A DNA stretch of 64,000 bases, from contig UQLA01000012.1 of assembly GCA_900541745.1 (NCBI GenBank), forward strand, positions 15,812-79,811, read 5' to 3'. The position numbers and the translations under genes were made by a program. The number at the start of each line of letters is the position of its first letter. Positions within the stretch are counted from its first letter, which is position 1. Shown here in pieces: positions 25,550-34,335 of the stretch. The DNA is from an uncultured Collinsella sp. (GTDB lineage: Bacteria > Actinomycetota > Coriobacteriia > Coriobacteriales > Coriobacteriaceae). A model generated the notes under the pieces. It had not been told where the DNA came from. It did no database searches and saw only the letters and a list, made by a program, of their open reading frames with translations.

Positions 25550-25632
25550 CAGTTAAGGCGCATAATTACCTCTATTGGAAAGCGCTCTGATGCCCAGTCG
25601 GATAGGGCACGGAAAAGGAATGGAACCGCACA

Positions 25633-28600
25633 ATGACTCAGGGAAAGCACTTCGCTGCCGGAGGCGACCACTTCGCCGCACTGCCAAACAAAAAGATTCA
25701 CACTCCGAAGGGGATCGCGCGTCTGACCGTCACCGCGGCGACCATGGCCGCCATGACCGGATCGAGCCTCATCTCACCGTTCACGGCATTCGCCCAGACC
25801 GGTGACGGGGGCACACAGCACCCCGCCGTGATGTCGCCGATCGCCGCCCACGCCGGCGCGGCATCCGGTACCGGCGCGAAATCCGCCGCACAGACCATCG
25901 CGGACCTGCAGAAGGCAGTCAACGAGGCGAAGGCGAAGGAGGACGCCGCCAAGGCAGCCTACGATGAGGCCGCCGGTCCCTACAACGAGGCGGCTTCCGC
26001 CCGCGACCAGGCCAAGGCATCCTACGATTCTGCAGTCAACGCCGGTACGGCAGCCGACCGAGCGGCAATGGACGAGTACGCCCGTCAGGTCGCAGAGGGC
26101 AAGGACGCCGCCGATGCCGCCGGCAAGGACCTCGAGCAGGCGAAGGCGGGTCTCGCAGCCGCCAAGGCGGATGCGTCCGAGAAGGACGAAGCGTACCAGT
26201 CCGCCCTCAAGGCGGCTCAGGATGCCAAGGATGCCTTCGATAAAGCCAAGGCAGATGCTGTAAGCGCCACCCCGGAGGCAATCAGTGCCGCCGTGCAGGC
26301 CGTGCGCGACGCCCAAGATGCCGTGAGCAGGGCACAGGCCGACCTCGCCAACGCCAACGCGACGCTTGCCGATGCCCAGTCCAAACTGGTTGCGGCCCAG
26401 TCTGCAAAGGATTCCGCAGATACCGTCCTCGCCGCAGCCCAGCAGAACAAGGACACGGCGGACGCGAAGGCCGCAGCCGCCAGCGCCGCCTACGAGCAGG
26501 CGAAAGCCGACCTCGCCGCAGCGGAGGCCGGTGCCAGCGGTCCGGAGTACGATGCGGCAAAACAGAAGGTCGCGGACGCAGAGGCAACCCTCGCCGCCGC
26601 ACGAGCGGTGCAGTCCCAGTGCGAGTCCGAGCTCGAGCAGGTGCAGTCCGCCGCGGCAACGGCACAGACCGAGCTAAATGATGCCCAAGCATCCCTCTCT
26701 GCGAAGCAGCAGGCCGCGGTCGATGCCGCGTCCGGCGTGAACGACGCCCAGTCCGCACTCGATGCCGCGAACTCCGACCTCGATGCGGCCAAGCAGACGA
26801 ACGCCGATGCCATCGCCAAGCTGGATGCCGCGAAGCGGGCTGTCAAGGACGCCGAGTCCGCCAAGGCAGCCGCCGACGAAGAGCTTGCGAACGCCAAGAC
26901 CGCAAAGGATACCGCTGACGCGGCCGTGACCGCCGCCCAGCAGAAGGTCGATGAGGCCCAGGCGAAACTCGATTCCGCCGACGCGCAACTCAAGCAGGGA
27001 GCCATCGGCTTCTTCCGTGCCATGGGTGCCGATGACGCAGTCAACATCATCCTGAACGCCAAATATGCCGGAAAGACCGAAGTCGGCAACTCCAAGGACG
27101 CCACGTCTCTTGACAATATGCTCAATGCGATCAAGTGGATGAAGTCCGTCAACGACTACCGCAAGTCGGTCGGCCTGTCCGAGCTCCATGTCACCTACAA
27201 GCTCATCGCCGGTGCGATCGCAGATGCCAACTACAGCGACACCGTGCTCGATCATGCCCGTCAATATGATTTTGCCGAAAACCTGGCATGGAATTACGGA
27301 ATCGATCCGAGTGGGCAGTGGATCGAGCAGGAGAAGGGCTTTTTCGACAAGGCAACGGAGGCCCTTTATGGAGTCACCGGTCTTGTCGGCAAGGATGCCT
27401 ATGATTTCTATGCAAAGAACGGTGTCGCAATCAACCATTGGATTGCAGACAACTGCCACTGGGAGAACGGCAGTAGCGGCACCGTCGGCCATTACATGAA
27501 CATCATCAATCCCGAACTCGCCGTTATGGGAATGGCAACCTGCACCAAGGGCACCATGTCCGGGCTTCAGACGCAGTGCTACACCGCAGAGATCTCCGGC
27601 TGGTCCGGCTCCGGTTGGAACATGAACCCCATCTCCGTCGACGAGTACGAGCAGAAGCTGACCTCCTATATCAACGGTCTCAAGAACGCCAAGAGCGCAC
27701 TCGACGCAGCCAAGGCCGATCTCGCATCCAAGCAGCAGGCAGCCGCCGGCGCCGCCGCAACCGTCCAGCAGAAGCAGGACGCAGCGGATTCCGCACAGGC
27801 AGATGTCGATGCCGCGAAGCAGGGCGTTGCCGATGCGCAGCGTGCCGTCGATGCCGCAAAGGCTGATGTCGCCGCCAAGCAGCAGGACGTCACGGATGCC
27901 CAGACCGAGCTTGATGCGGCGAAATCGGACCTCGATGCTGCCAACGCGGCAGTCGATATGGCAAAGTCGACCGTCCAGCAGAAGCAGGTCGCCTTTGATG
28001 CCGCCAATGCGGTCGTAACGGCCGCACAGACCAAGCTGGATTCCGCCAAGGCGGACACAGAGGCCAAGCAGCAGGACGTCATGGATGCGAACGCCGATCT
28101 CGCGAAGTTCTTCCAGGACGTCGCCGACGCCAAGAAGGCGCTCGATACCGCAAAGAGCGTCCATGACGCGGCGGCAGCCGATCAGGTCGAGAAGGCGACC
28201 GTCCTCGCCGCCGCCGAGCAAAAGGCAGACGCCACCGCACGCGCCCTCGCGGATGCCCAGCGTGCCGTCGATGCCGCAAAGGCCGACACCGGCGTTGCCG
28301 CCGACAGGCTTACCGGCTCCCAGACCGATCTCGAGGACGCACAGTCGAACCTCGACATCCTCACCGGCCTTGCCGCGAAGCTCGCAGAGACACAGCAGCG
28401 CGAGCAGGATGCAGCAAAGGCCGTCAATGACACCAAGGCCGCCCTCGATGCCGCGAAGGCGGATACCGCCGCCGCCGAGTCCCTGGTCTCCGCCGCCGAG
28501 CAGGCGAAGGCGCAGGCAGACGCCAAGCTGTCGAAGCTGAACTCCATCGATGCCGGCGCGGCGATCGCTTCCGGCCATGATGTGAACGCGGATGACGCCC

Positions 28601-29004
28601 TCAACGCGCTTTTCGCCGCCGCCGTCGAGGCACGCGCCAAGATCGCGCCCGCCAAGGCCATCTTGGACGAGAAGCAGGCCGCGGTGGACGAGCTCCAGCC
28701 CGGCTACGATGCGGCACTCGCCGCCTACGAGTCGGCGAAGTCCGACCGCATCGCAGCGGAGCAGAAGCTTTCCGATGAGATTGCACGACAGAAGGCAGAG
28801 GAGGCTACAAAGCAGGAGGCCGCAAAGGAGCAGGCGGCATACAGCCCGAAGCATCTCGCCGGCACGGAGACCACCCAGACCGGCAGCCTCGCCCAGACCG
28901 GCGACCGCGCGGGACTCATCGGCGAGACGTTCGCCATCGGCGGTACCGTCCTCGTGGCAGCCGGCGTCTTCCTCGATCAAAAGAAGCGCCGCGGGCAGAT
29001 GTAA
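25633..29004 (+). CDS. Large LAxTG-anchored surface protein with CAP domain and coiled coils
   Basis: 1123 aa. The secretion signal has its hydrophobic core at about residues 33-52 and probable cleavage after PFTAFA. Two long Ala/Asp/Lys-rich coiled coils (about 90-455 and 675-1080) flank a CAP/SCP-like domain (about 456-660, with NDYRKSVGLSELHV, FAENLAWNYG and VGHYMNII). The C-terminus has SLAQTGD, a membrane helix and the tail KKRRGQM, the class of sorting signal used by actinobacterial class E sortases. It is likely a rod-like adhesin or wall protein. No sortase is in the island, so a host enzyme would anchor it. Its promoter faces the Xre-type gene. Confidence 0.85.
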   Translation: MTQGKHFAAGGDHFAALPNKKIHTPKGIARLTVTAATMAAMTGSSLISPFTAFAQTGDGGTQHPAVMSPIAAHAGAASGTGAKSAAQTIADLQKAVNEAKAKEDAAKAAYDEAAGPYNEAASARDQAKASYDSAVNAGTAADRAAMDEYARQVAEGKDAADAAGKDLEQAKAGLAAAKADASEKDEAYQSALKAAQDAKDAFDKAKADAVSATPEAISAAVQAVRDAQDAVSRAQADLANANATLADAQSKLVAAQSAKDSADTVLAAAQQNKDTADAKAAAASAAYEQAKADLAAAEAGASGPEYDAAKQKVADAEATLAAARAVQSQCESELEQVQSAAATAQTELNDAQASLSAKQQAAVDAASGVNDAQSALDAANSDLDAAKQTNADAIAKLDAAKRAVKDAESAKAAADEELANAKTAKDTADAAVTAAQQKVDEAQAKLDSADAQLKQGAIGFFRAMGADDAVNIILNAKYAGKTEVGNSKDATSLDNMLNAIKWMKSVNDYRKSVGLSELHVTYKLIAGAIADANYSDTVLDHARQYDFAENLAWNYGIDPSGQWIEQEKGFFDKATEALYGVTGLVGKDAYDFYAKNGVAINHWIADNCHWENGSSGTVGHYMNIINPELAVMGMATCTKGTMSGLQTQCYTAEISGWSGSGWNMNPISVDEYEQKLTSYINGLKNAKSALDAAKADLASKQQAAAGAAATVQQKQDAADSAQADVDAAKQGVADAQRAVDAAKADVAAKQQDVTDAQTELDAAKSDLDAANAAVDMAKSTVQQKQVAFDAANAVVTAAQTKLDSAKADTEAKQQDVMDANADLAKFFQDVADAKKALDTAKSVHDAAAADQVEKATVLAAAEQKADATARALADAQRAVDAAKADTGVAADRLTGSQTDLEDAQSNLDILTGLAAKLAETQQREQDAAKAVNDTKAALDAAKADTAAAESLVSAAEQAKAQADAKLSKLNSIDAGAAIASGHDVNADDALNALFAAAVEARAKIAPAKAILDEKQAAVDELQPGYDAALAAYESAKSDRIAAEQKLSDEIARQKAEEATKQEAAKEQAAYSPKHLAGTETTQTGSLAQTGDRAGLIGETFAIGGTVLVAAGVFLDQKKRRGQM

Positions 29005-29011
29005 AAGCGAG

Positions 29012-29050
29012 CCGGGCGTTGGATATCGGCTGGTGTCCAACGCCCGGTTT
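29012..29050 (+). terminator. Terminator of the surface-protein gene
   Basis: A perfect 12-bp stem CCGGGCGTTGGA/TCCAACGCCCGG (29012-29023 with 29036-29047), then TTT. It overlaps possible early starts of the next gene and so argues for the later GTG start. Confidence 0.8.
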
Positions 29051-29069
29051 CATGGACAGGGAGATCGGT

Positions 29070-29723
29070 GTGAGAACAAAGGCTATTATCGTTGCGCTTC
29101 TGGTGTGCCTTTCGGCACCTCAACTTGGATGTGCCAGCGTTGCAAAGCAAGGGAGCGGCTCTACGGAAAGGGCCGCCACAGCGGTAAAGAATAAAGACAA
29201 AAAGAAGCCGAGCGAAGAAAAGGCGGCGCAAACCTCTGGAACCAAGACCGAGGAGAAGAAAGAATCCGACAGCAAGGACGAGCAGTCCGATGACTCCAAG
29301 AAGGAGGACAACAAGTCCTCCGACTCGTCGAAGTCGGATAGCAAGGGAGATTCCTCCCAGTCTAAGCAGAATTCCGGCAATTCGCAGGGTTCCAGCAGCA
29401 ACAATTCCTCTTCCAACAGCGGTAGCCAGAAGAAATGGGTTGCCGAGCAGGGCCACTGGGAAACCGACTACAGCCAGGTCTGGGTACCGAACGTGGTATA
29501 CACGCGTCATCCCCGCTATTGGGTAAACCACGGTGGTACTATGGTAGGACCCTTCGATTCATCCGATGCCGCCTACGCTTGGATTATTAACGATGGCGAA
29601 AACGGCGGTATCGGTGGATCCGTTGTAGATGATTCGTATACCACCTCTGAAGACCAGGGACATTATGAACAGCAGGCTACGGGGCAGCATTGGGTTGTCG
29701 ACGTCGCCGGCCACTGGGAGTAA
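29070..29723 (+). CDS. Putative lipoprotein with long hydrophilic linker
   Basis: 217 aa of unknown function. GTG 29070, five bases after AGGGAG, gives a clean lipoprotein signal (MRTKAIIVALLVCLSAPQLGC) with the lipid-modified Cys at 21. A long disordered Ser/Lys/Asp/Glu linker (about 25-130) would span the wall. The C-terminal domain has a repeated W-x-x-x-x-GHWE motif (HWETDY, GHYEQQ, GHWE at the end) and aromatic residues. It follows the surface-protein gene and may share a wall-related role. Confidence 0.75.
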   Translation: MRTKAIIVALLVCLSAPQLGCASVAKQGSGSTERAATAVKNKDKKKPSEEKAAQTSGTKTEEKKESDSKDEQSDDSKKEDNKSSDSSKSDSKGDSSQSKQNSGNSQGSSSNNSSSNSGSQKKWVAEQGHWETDYSQVWVPNVVYTRHPRYWVNHGGTMVGPFDSSDAAYAWIINDGENGGIGGSVVDDSYTTSEDQGHYEQQATGQHWVVDVAGHWE

Positions 29724-29773
29724 TGTGCATCGTTCCTCTCCTCTTACATTCGGTAAATAAATATTCTTTTGCG

Positions 29774-29799
29774 GGCGGCCGGTTTCGGCCGCCTTTTTT
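29774..29799 (+). terminator. Terminator after the lipoprotein gene
   Basis: GGCGGCC (29774-29780) pairs with GGCCGCC (29787-29793), followed by six T. From here to 30164 no gene is visible. Confidence 0.88.
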
Positions 29800-30164
29800 A
29801 GACGCCCAGTCTGGGAGCAAACGATAGGAAAGCAATCAAACGAGAGGCCGTTCCAAAAGAATCCGGCGGTGCCGGATGCTTCGGGCAAAACCTTCCGCAA
29901 ATCGGTAAGGTCTTCCATCAACTTGCTCCAGCCCTCGCCCGGAGTCCGCTGCGCGGTAATGCAAAAACTCGGCATCCCTCGCATTCGCATTACCGCTCCG
30001 CTCTCGCTACAGCGAATTTCTAACACTCAGCATCCTTCGCGTTAAAAATTCGCTTCCGCTCACGGTCTCCGCTGACACTACGACACCGCGAAGCCTTTCG
30101 CTCGAAACGAGGCCTCTCGTTTCGTGTCTACGCTACGCTCCGCCCAATCACCGTTCCGGAGATT

Positions 30165-30350
30165 GCAAGATGTACGTAAATGGCCATAATTACATGTAAA
30201 CATGAACTATGGCCATTTACGATCTTGCTTTTCCCTCCTACGGGAAAAGAAAACAGGCAAAGCCGAGTTCCGTTTCGCGCGAAACGGTTTTGCATCCGAG
30301 AAAAACTCGGCGCACCTTTCCAAATCTTGTTTCGGAGGCCACTCCGAAAC
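30165..30350. other. Palindrome cluster upstream of mobC (candidate oriT)
   Basis: Four inverted repeats in 186 bp: a long one with arms GCAAGAT and CGTAAATGGCCATA (30165-30188 with 30208-30228), CTTTTCCC/GGGAAAAG (30228-30249), the 18-bp palindrome CCGTTTCGCGCGAAACGG (30270-30287) and GTTTCGGAG/CTCCGAAAC (30329-30350). Such clusters next to mobC genes are typical of mobilization origins. The nick site is not identifiable. Confidence 0.5.
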
Positions 30351-30363
30351 TGAAGGGATGAAA

Positions 30364-31005
30364 ATGAGACGAAGCGAGAAAGTCGAAGCGACGTTGACCC
30401 CTGGAGAAAAAGAAACCCTTCAACAACTTTGTGACGAAGCCGGTTGCACAGAAGCTGAACTAATCCGCTCCGTTTTGATTAACCGTTCGATTTCTCTCGA
30501 CGATCTTGAGACTGGCAAGAAAACTGAACGCGTAAAAAATAAAACGCTGCAGAAACAGGGGCGCAAACACGCGTCGGAAAAAACTGACGAGCGCGGTGAA
30601 GCCATCGCCGAGAAACACGACGTTTCGTTTCATGTGATGCTGACCGCTCCAGAAAAAAAGGCGATCGAACAGCGGGCGGCAGTGCTTGGCGTCTCTGTAA
30701 GCGAGTTAGTTCGCCGCAGCGCGATCTACGGAAAGATTGAATCATTCAATTTCGATATTGCTGAAGTTGAAAAACTCCATCATGAGTTATTGAAGGAAGG
30801 AACGAACCTCAATCAGCTGATGTATTTTGTGAACGCCCAGGGGCTTCCCGCGTACAACGAGAAAGCTGTTTTCCGCACACTCGAAAAGGTTTACCAAAAT
30901 GCTCGAAAGGTCGACCGGTTCATCGAGGAACTTGAAAAGCGTTATCACGTTGACTATGTTCCCCACGACTATCTGGCAGATGAACCAGACAACAGAAATC
31001 TTTAA
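30364..31005 (+). CDS. MobC-like relaxosome protein
   Basis: Accessory DNA-transfer protein, 213 aa. The N-terminal half has a ribbon-helix-helix-like segment (VEATLTPGEKETLQQLCDEAG). The second half repeats the pattern with the MobC hallmarks: VMLTAPEKKAIEQRAAVLGVSVSELVRRSAI and GTNLNQLMYFVNAQGL. GAAGGG seven bases upstream picks ATG 30364 (MRRSEK); ATG 30358 is too close to the site, and the frame before it runs through palindromic DNA. MobC helps a relaxase open the oriT strands, yet no relaxase gene follows, so the mobilization module is incomplete. Confidence 0.8.
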   Translation: MRRSEKVEATLTPGEKETLQQLCDEAGCTEAELIRSVLINRSISLDDLETGKKTERVKNKTLQKQGRKHASEKTDERGEAIAEKHDVSFHVMLTAPEKKAIEQRAAVLGVSVSELVRRSAIYGKIESFNFDIAEVEKLHHELLKEGTNLNQLMYFVNAQGLPAYNEKAVFRTLEKVYQNARKVDRFIEELEKRYHVDYVPHDYLADEPDNRNL

Positions 31006-31151
31006 GTCGGAACACAGCTGGATCAGTTTTGCAATTGAGTGCAATTACTCGTTTAGTTAATTCCAATATTTCAAAAAACGTCTTTCGGAAAAGGAAGGGA
31101 ATGATTTTATATATCTGAGGACGTTCAGCTATAACTACTCCGCAAAATCGA

Positions 31152-31170
31152 AAAGGGTCGAACCGAAGTG
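31152..31170 (+). repeat. 19-bp repeat shared with 38292
   Basis: AAAGGGTCGAACCGAAGTG. A copy with one change (T for C) is at 38292-38310, and a reversed partial copy is at 38342-38355. All are in non-coding parts of the island. Confidence 0.6.
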
Positions 31171-31201
31171 GAATGTGAGCGCGCAAGGAGATGCGGAATC
31201 G

Positions 31202-31828
31202 ATGAGAGCCTCAAAAAAAATTACTGCAGTGTTATCATCTTTCATCCTCTCTATTCTTCCATTTCTGATTCTATGGGCGGCTTGGTCAGTCCTCCCTGAT
31301 ACAATTCCCGCTCATTGGAGTGGGGGTGTGGTTGATCGATGGGGTAATAAGCTTGAATTGCTGGTTGTTCCGCTGTTTTCTCTGATTGGTTCTATTGCAA
31401 TTTCTGTGTACCTTATTGTTTCCACGCGGCGAAGAGAGTTCGCGGATTTCTCTGTTCGAATGCGACGGGACTTTGTTGCGTGCTATATTTCTAGTCTTCT
31501 TTTATCGACAACCTGCTCAGTGATAATTGCCGTTTGGGTTCAGTTGATTCTTACGCAAAACACTACGGTTGATGGGGGGCTTGGGCTATCGATCCTGTAT
31601 TCCCTTCCCGGGCTATATGTGATCTTGTGCGCTTTGCCGCCTTTTTATGCGAGCGGCGAGAGCAAAAAGGCAGAGCGCCTGATAACAGTTCTTATTGGCG
31701 GCGCGGAGATTGTTCTTTGTGGAATAGTGCTTGAAGGTTCGGCTGCCTCTTATGCGATGATTGGACTGATGATTCTGTTCTGTGCGTTTGAGATTGTGTC
31801 ACAGGTAAGGGATAGCCGGTCCTTATGA
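31202..31828 (+). CDS. DUF1648-type membrane protein
   Basis: 208 aa with about five or six hydrophobic helices. The loop after the first helix carries the DUF1648 signature LPDTIPAHWSGGVVDRWGNK, as in SdpI-like immunity and YvaZ-type proteins. No peptide toxin gene is obvious beside it, so an immunity role is only a suggestion. AGGAG lies 11 bases before ATG 31202. Codon use is AT-richer than in neighbouring chromosomal genes. Confidence 0.75.
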   Translation: MRASKKITAVLSSFILSILPFLILWAAWSVLPDTIPAHWSGGVVDRWGNKLELLVVPLFSLIGSIAISVYLIVSTRRREFADFSVRMRRDFVACYISSLLLSTTCSVIIAVWVQLILTQNTTVDGGLGLSILYSLPGLYVILCALPPFYASGESKKAERLITVLIGGAEIVLCGIVLEGSAASYAMIGLMILFCAFEIVSQVRDSRSL

Positions 31829-32466
31829 GTTGAATTACGCGCGTGCGGATATAAAGGTTGGCATGTTAAGCTGGTCGTTTTCTCGTTCTGGGACATTTGC
31901 AGTAGGATGAGTGGGACTAGGCGCGCTGCGGTGCGATGGTGACGGTTGAGACTTGTATCGCTGCAAATCCGCTGATGCACATTTTGCTATTGGGCTTGAA
32001 GGTGGGACCGACAGGCCTTTGTTTGGGATGTTCTGGTCGTCCAACGCGTGTTGCACGGCTTTATATTGTTACGCTCGTTCGGCGCTCCGTTGGAGCATTT
32101 CCGGGTTTGTCGGCATCATAACTTGGACAAGTGACACGCTTGCCGGGACGGTTGTAACGCCGCGCCGGTTCCGTGTGCTCCTTCGTTGTTGGCCTGTCCA
32201 GCCGGGGGCGGATTCGGCCTCATGTTGTGGCGCACGGCCTTCAGGGGCTTCCCCTGGCGAGTTATGTTCGTCCGTATGGGTAAGGGTCGGGTTGAGCTGA
32301 CAATCCCGTGTTGGAAGGGGCTTACACCACGCGCGCGATGACAGAGATTGAGTGGCTGGGCGGCCGTGTGACGAAGGTGCCGGAGTTCGCCCTGGGCGAT
32401 GCGTTCGGCGAGAGCGTCCAGGCGGAGCTCGATTTCGGGTTCGACGATGTGTTGGAGGGCCTTTGG

Positions 32467-32528
32467 GTCGAGGTGCGCCATCATGAGCCGGATGAGGACT
32501 CGGACGGCTCATGATGGCGCACCTCGAC
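32467..32528. repeat. 24-bp perfect inverted repeat
   Basis: Arms 32467-32490 and 32505-32528 (GTCGAGGTGCGCCATCATGA... and complement), 14-base spacer. Frames on each side converge and both read EVRHHEP, showing an inverted duplication of a short coding fragment. Confidence 0.8.
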
Positions 32529-32754
32529 CGCGTCTTCTGCATCCTTTACGAGGCGCAGCCGAGGGTCTGCCGCGTCGCGGGGGAGCTCGTGAACCTTTCG
32601 CGGGCCTGCGCGTTGTCCTGTCTCATGCTCGGATCTCCCTACCCGCCAGGCGCCCTCGAGGCCCTGGCCGCGTGCGCTCGATACCTCTGCGGTCCGGCTT
32701 TCACGTCCGACCTCGCCGCCCGCGCCCGCGCGCGGATCCCATCCGGCCTCACGC

Positions 32755-33000
32755 GCTTGAATATCGAGCTGAGCCCAAACGATGACCCACACCCCATCGG
32801 TCTTCATGATGATGCCTCGATGAGCCAGCTCGCCCAGAGCTTTCGATACAGTCGGTTGAGTCGAACAGACTTTTTTCGAGCTTGTCCTGACGCATGAAAA
32901 GACCTTTTGTAAGTTCTTTTCCGTTGGCATCCTTCCTATTAGGCCCCAAGGATGACGATTCCAATACGGACGACACCAAAACCGGCATCGACGGTTCCAT
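32755..33000 (-). pseudogene. Frameshifted winged-helix/HTH fragment
   Basis: On the minus strand one frame reads GLFMRQDKLEKSLFDST, and a different frame continues at once with QPTVSKALGELAHRGIIMKTDGVWVIVWAQLD. Together they form a plausible helix-turn-helix followed by a wing, so one base appears lost near 32855. AAAGG precedes the ATG at about 32894. Downstream the sequence turns GC-rich and loses meaning. Confidence 0.4.
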
Positions 33001-33027
33001 GGACGATTCGGATTCAAAATAGGCCTG

Positions 33028-33483
33028 TTAGTTGAGCCACTTCTTTGCCGGTGTCGTATACGAAACCGCTATACCCGCGGCAATTGCCATGAGACAGCTC
33101 ACGATGAATCCGAACTCATACTTCAAAACGTTTGTTGCGGTCAGGGCGATAATCAACACAGTCGCAATTTGCGGAATTATCATTATTACGAAGAGATTGA
33201 TTCCTTGTTTGGCCGAAGTCGCTGAGTGAGTCTGGCTTCGTTGATTCAGGTTGTAGCTGACAACAAAAGCGATCAGTTCGCTTGATACGGGGCCGACTAC
33301 ATAGAAAAAGATTGCGTCAATGAAGCCTATAGTGTTGTAAGTGTTGTAAGTTGTTTCGCCGGAAAAAACAGCGTATAAAGCATATCAAAATCTTGGCTGA
33401 TTCATGTATGAGTAGGAGAAGACCAAGAGCGTCAATATTGCTACTAGCAGAAGTGCATTCAGGATAAATCGTTTGCTTTTCAT
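33028..33483 (-). pseudogene. Four-helix membrane protein with in-frame TGA
   Basis: Minus-strand frame of 151 codons, starting at ATG 33483 with AAGGAG seven bases upstream and running in one frame to TAA at 33028, except for a TGA at codon 33 (33385-33387). Before it: MKSKRFILNALLLVAILTLL, a signal-like helix. After it come three hydrophobic segments (FIDAIFFYVVGPVSSELIAF, NLFVIMIIPQIATVLIIALT, FGFIVSCLMAIAAGIAVSY). A single TGG-to-TGA change would explain the stop. No family recognised. It is probably a recently dead gene, or a sequencing error. Confidence 0.6.
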
Positions 33484-33725
33484 CGATCGCTCCTTCCGGG
33501 TGACTCTTATATGTAATTCTACAATAGCCATTATTTTCAAAGAATATGACTGTCCTAAATAACGTGCACTTTCGCTGGAGGGTCGCTGTTTGGCGGTCCT
33601 CTTTTTTGCACAGGCGCGGTGGGATGGTAATATCGGGCGGGAGTCAGCCGCTCTGATAGAATCGTCCTTGCTGTCGGCAGCCCTCGTGCCGGGCAGAGCC
33701 CTCCATTTGATGGGAGGTGATGCCC

Positions 33726-33851
33726 ATGACCGATTTCACCGAGCTCGTGAAGCTCCTGACCGCTACGGTCTCGCTCCTCACGGCCCTTGTCGGCCTTTCC
33801 AAGGCACTCAAGCAGGGTTCGAAGCCCAAAAAGAAAGGCCACCGTCGCTAA
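33726..33851 (+). CDS. 41-aa membrane-associated small protein
   Basis: MTDFTELVKLLTATVSLLTA... : one hydrophobic helix (residues 7-26) followed by a strongly basic tail (KPKKKGHRR). GGGAGGTGATG lies just before the ATG, and that site can pair with CCTCCAT a few bases upstream (33700s). A terminator-like stem followed by TTTTTT lies further upstream (33576-33606). The size and layout resemble holin-like or type I toxin peptides, but nothing proves that. Confidence 0.55.
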   Translation: MTDFTELVKLLTATVSLLTALVGLSKALKQGSKPKKKGHRR

Positions 33852-34026
33852 GACGATGACCCAACTTCATTAAGCAACGGCTCTGCCCAGCTCTCTACAA
33901 CTTGGGCTGCCGTCGGCACCATTTTACCCTCCTGACGAGGAATTCGTCCATATTTCAAAAATCAAATCCTGTTCGCGCGTGGGCGTAAACTTTTAGTTGG
34001 GCAAATCCGGCAGATTGGAGCTTGAA

Positions 34027-34092
34027 ACATGAGGGATATGCACCTCATGTCGCTCATAAAACGTCTCCTGACCTCGAAGGAGAACGTTTTTT
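34027..34092 (+). terminator. Tandem hairpins with T-run in the metallophosphoesterase leader
   Basis: ACATGAGG/CCTCATGT (34027-34050) is followed by an AAAACGT...ACGTTTT stem ending in TTTTTT (34058-34092), 23 bp before the operon start. It terminates upstream transcription or acts as an attenuator. Confidence 0.55.
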
Positions 34093-34335
34093 AGCGACAG
34101 AAGGAGACATAAATATGATCTGGTTTACCAGCGACACCCACTTCGGGCATGAGAACGTGCTGAGGTTCACCGACCGCCCGTGGGAGACGATTTGGCAGAT
34201 GAACGACGCCATCGTCGACAGCATCAACGGCAGGGTCGCCGCGGACGACGAACTGAACTGCACCCCAAAACTTGGACGGCTTAAATAAAAGCTACTGGAG
34301 TGGGAAGGATAAACTGGACTTTCTTTTAAGGATCC

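Larger units (their letters stand above)
31829..33027. other. Degenerate region with gene fragments
   Basis: About 1.2 kb with many short GC-rich frames on both strands, none of which has convincing ribosome sites or family motifs. It includes a 24-bp perfect inverted repeat (32467-32528) and a frameshifted HTH fragment. It looks like accumulated insertion scars rather than working genes. Confidence 0.5.

Noticed and set aside
25900..28900. DNA tandem repeats in the surface-protein gene
   Set aside because: The repetition is at protein level (Ala/Asp/Lys heptad coiled coil) without exact DNA units, so it is part of the gene and not a separate repeat element.
33032..33229. 65-aa plus-strand membrane peptide
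   Set aside because: It is antisense to the better-supported minus-strand membrane-protein frame (33028-33483) and has a TTG start without a ribosome site.
33385..33387. Selenocysteine codon (TGA)
   Set aside because: No SECIS-like stem was evident right after it, the position falls in a hydrophobic/loop region without redox motif, and a TGG to TGA mutation explains it more simply.
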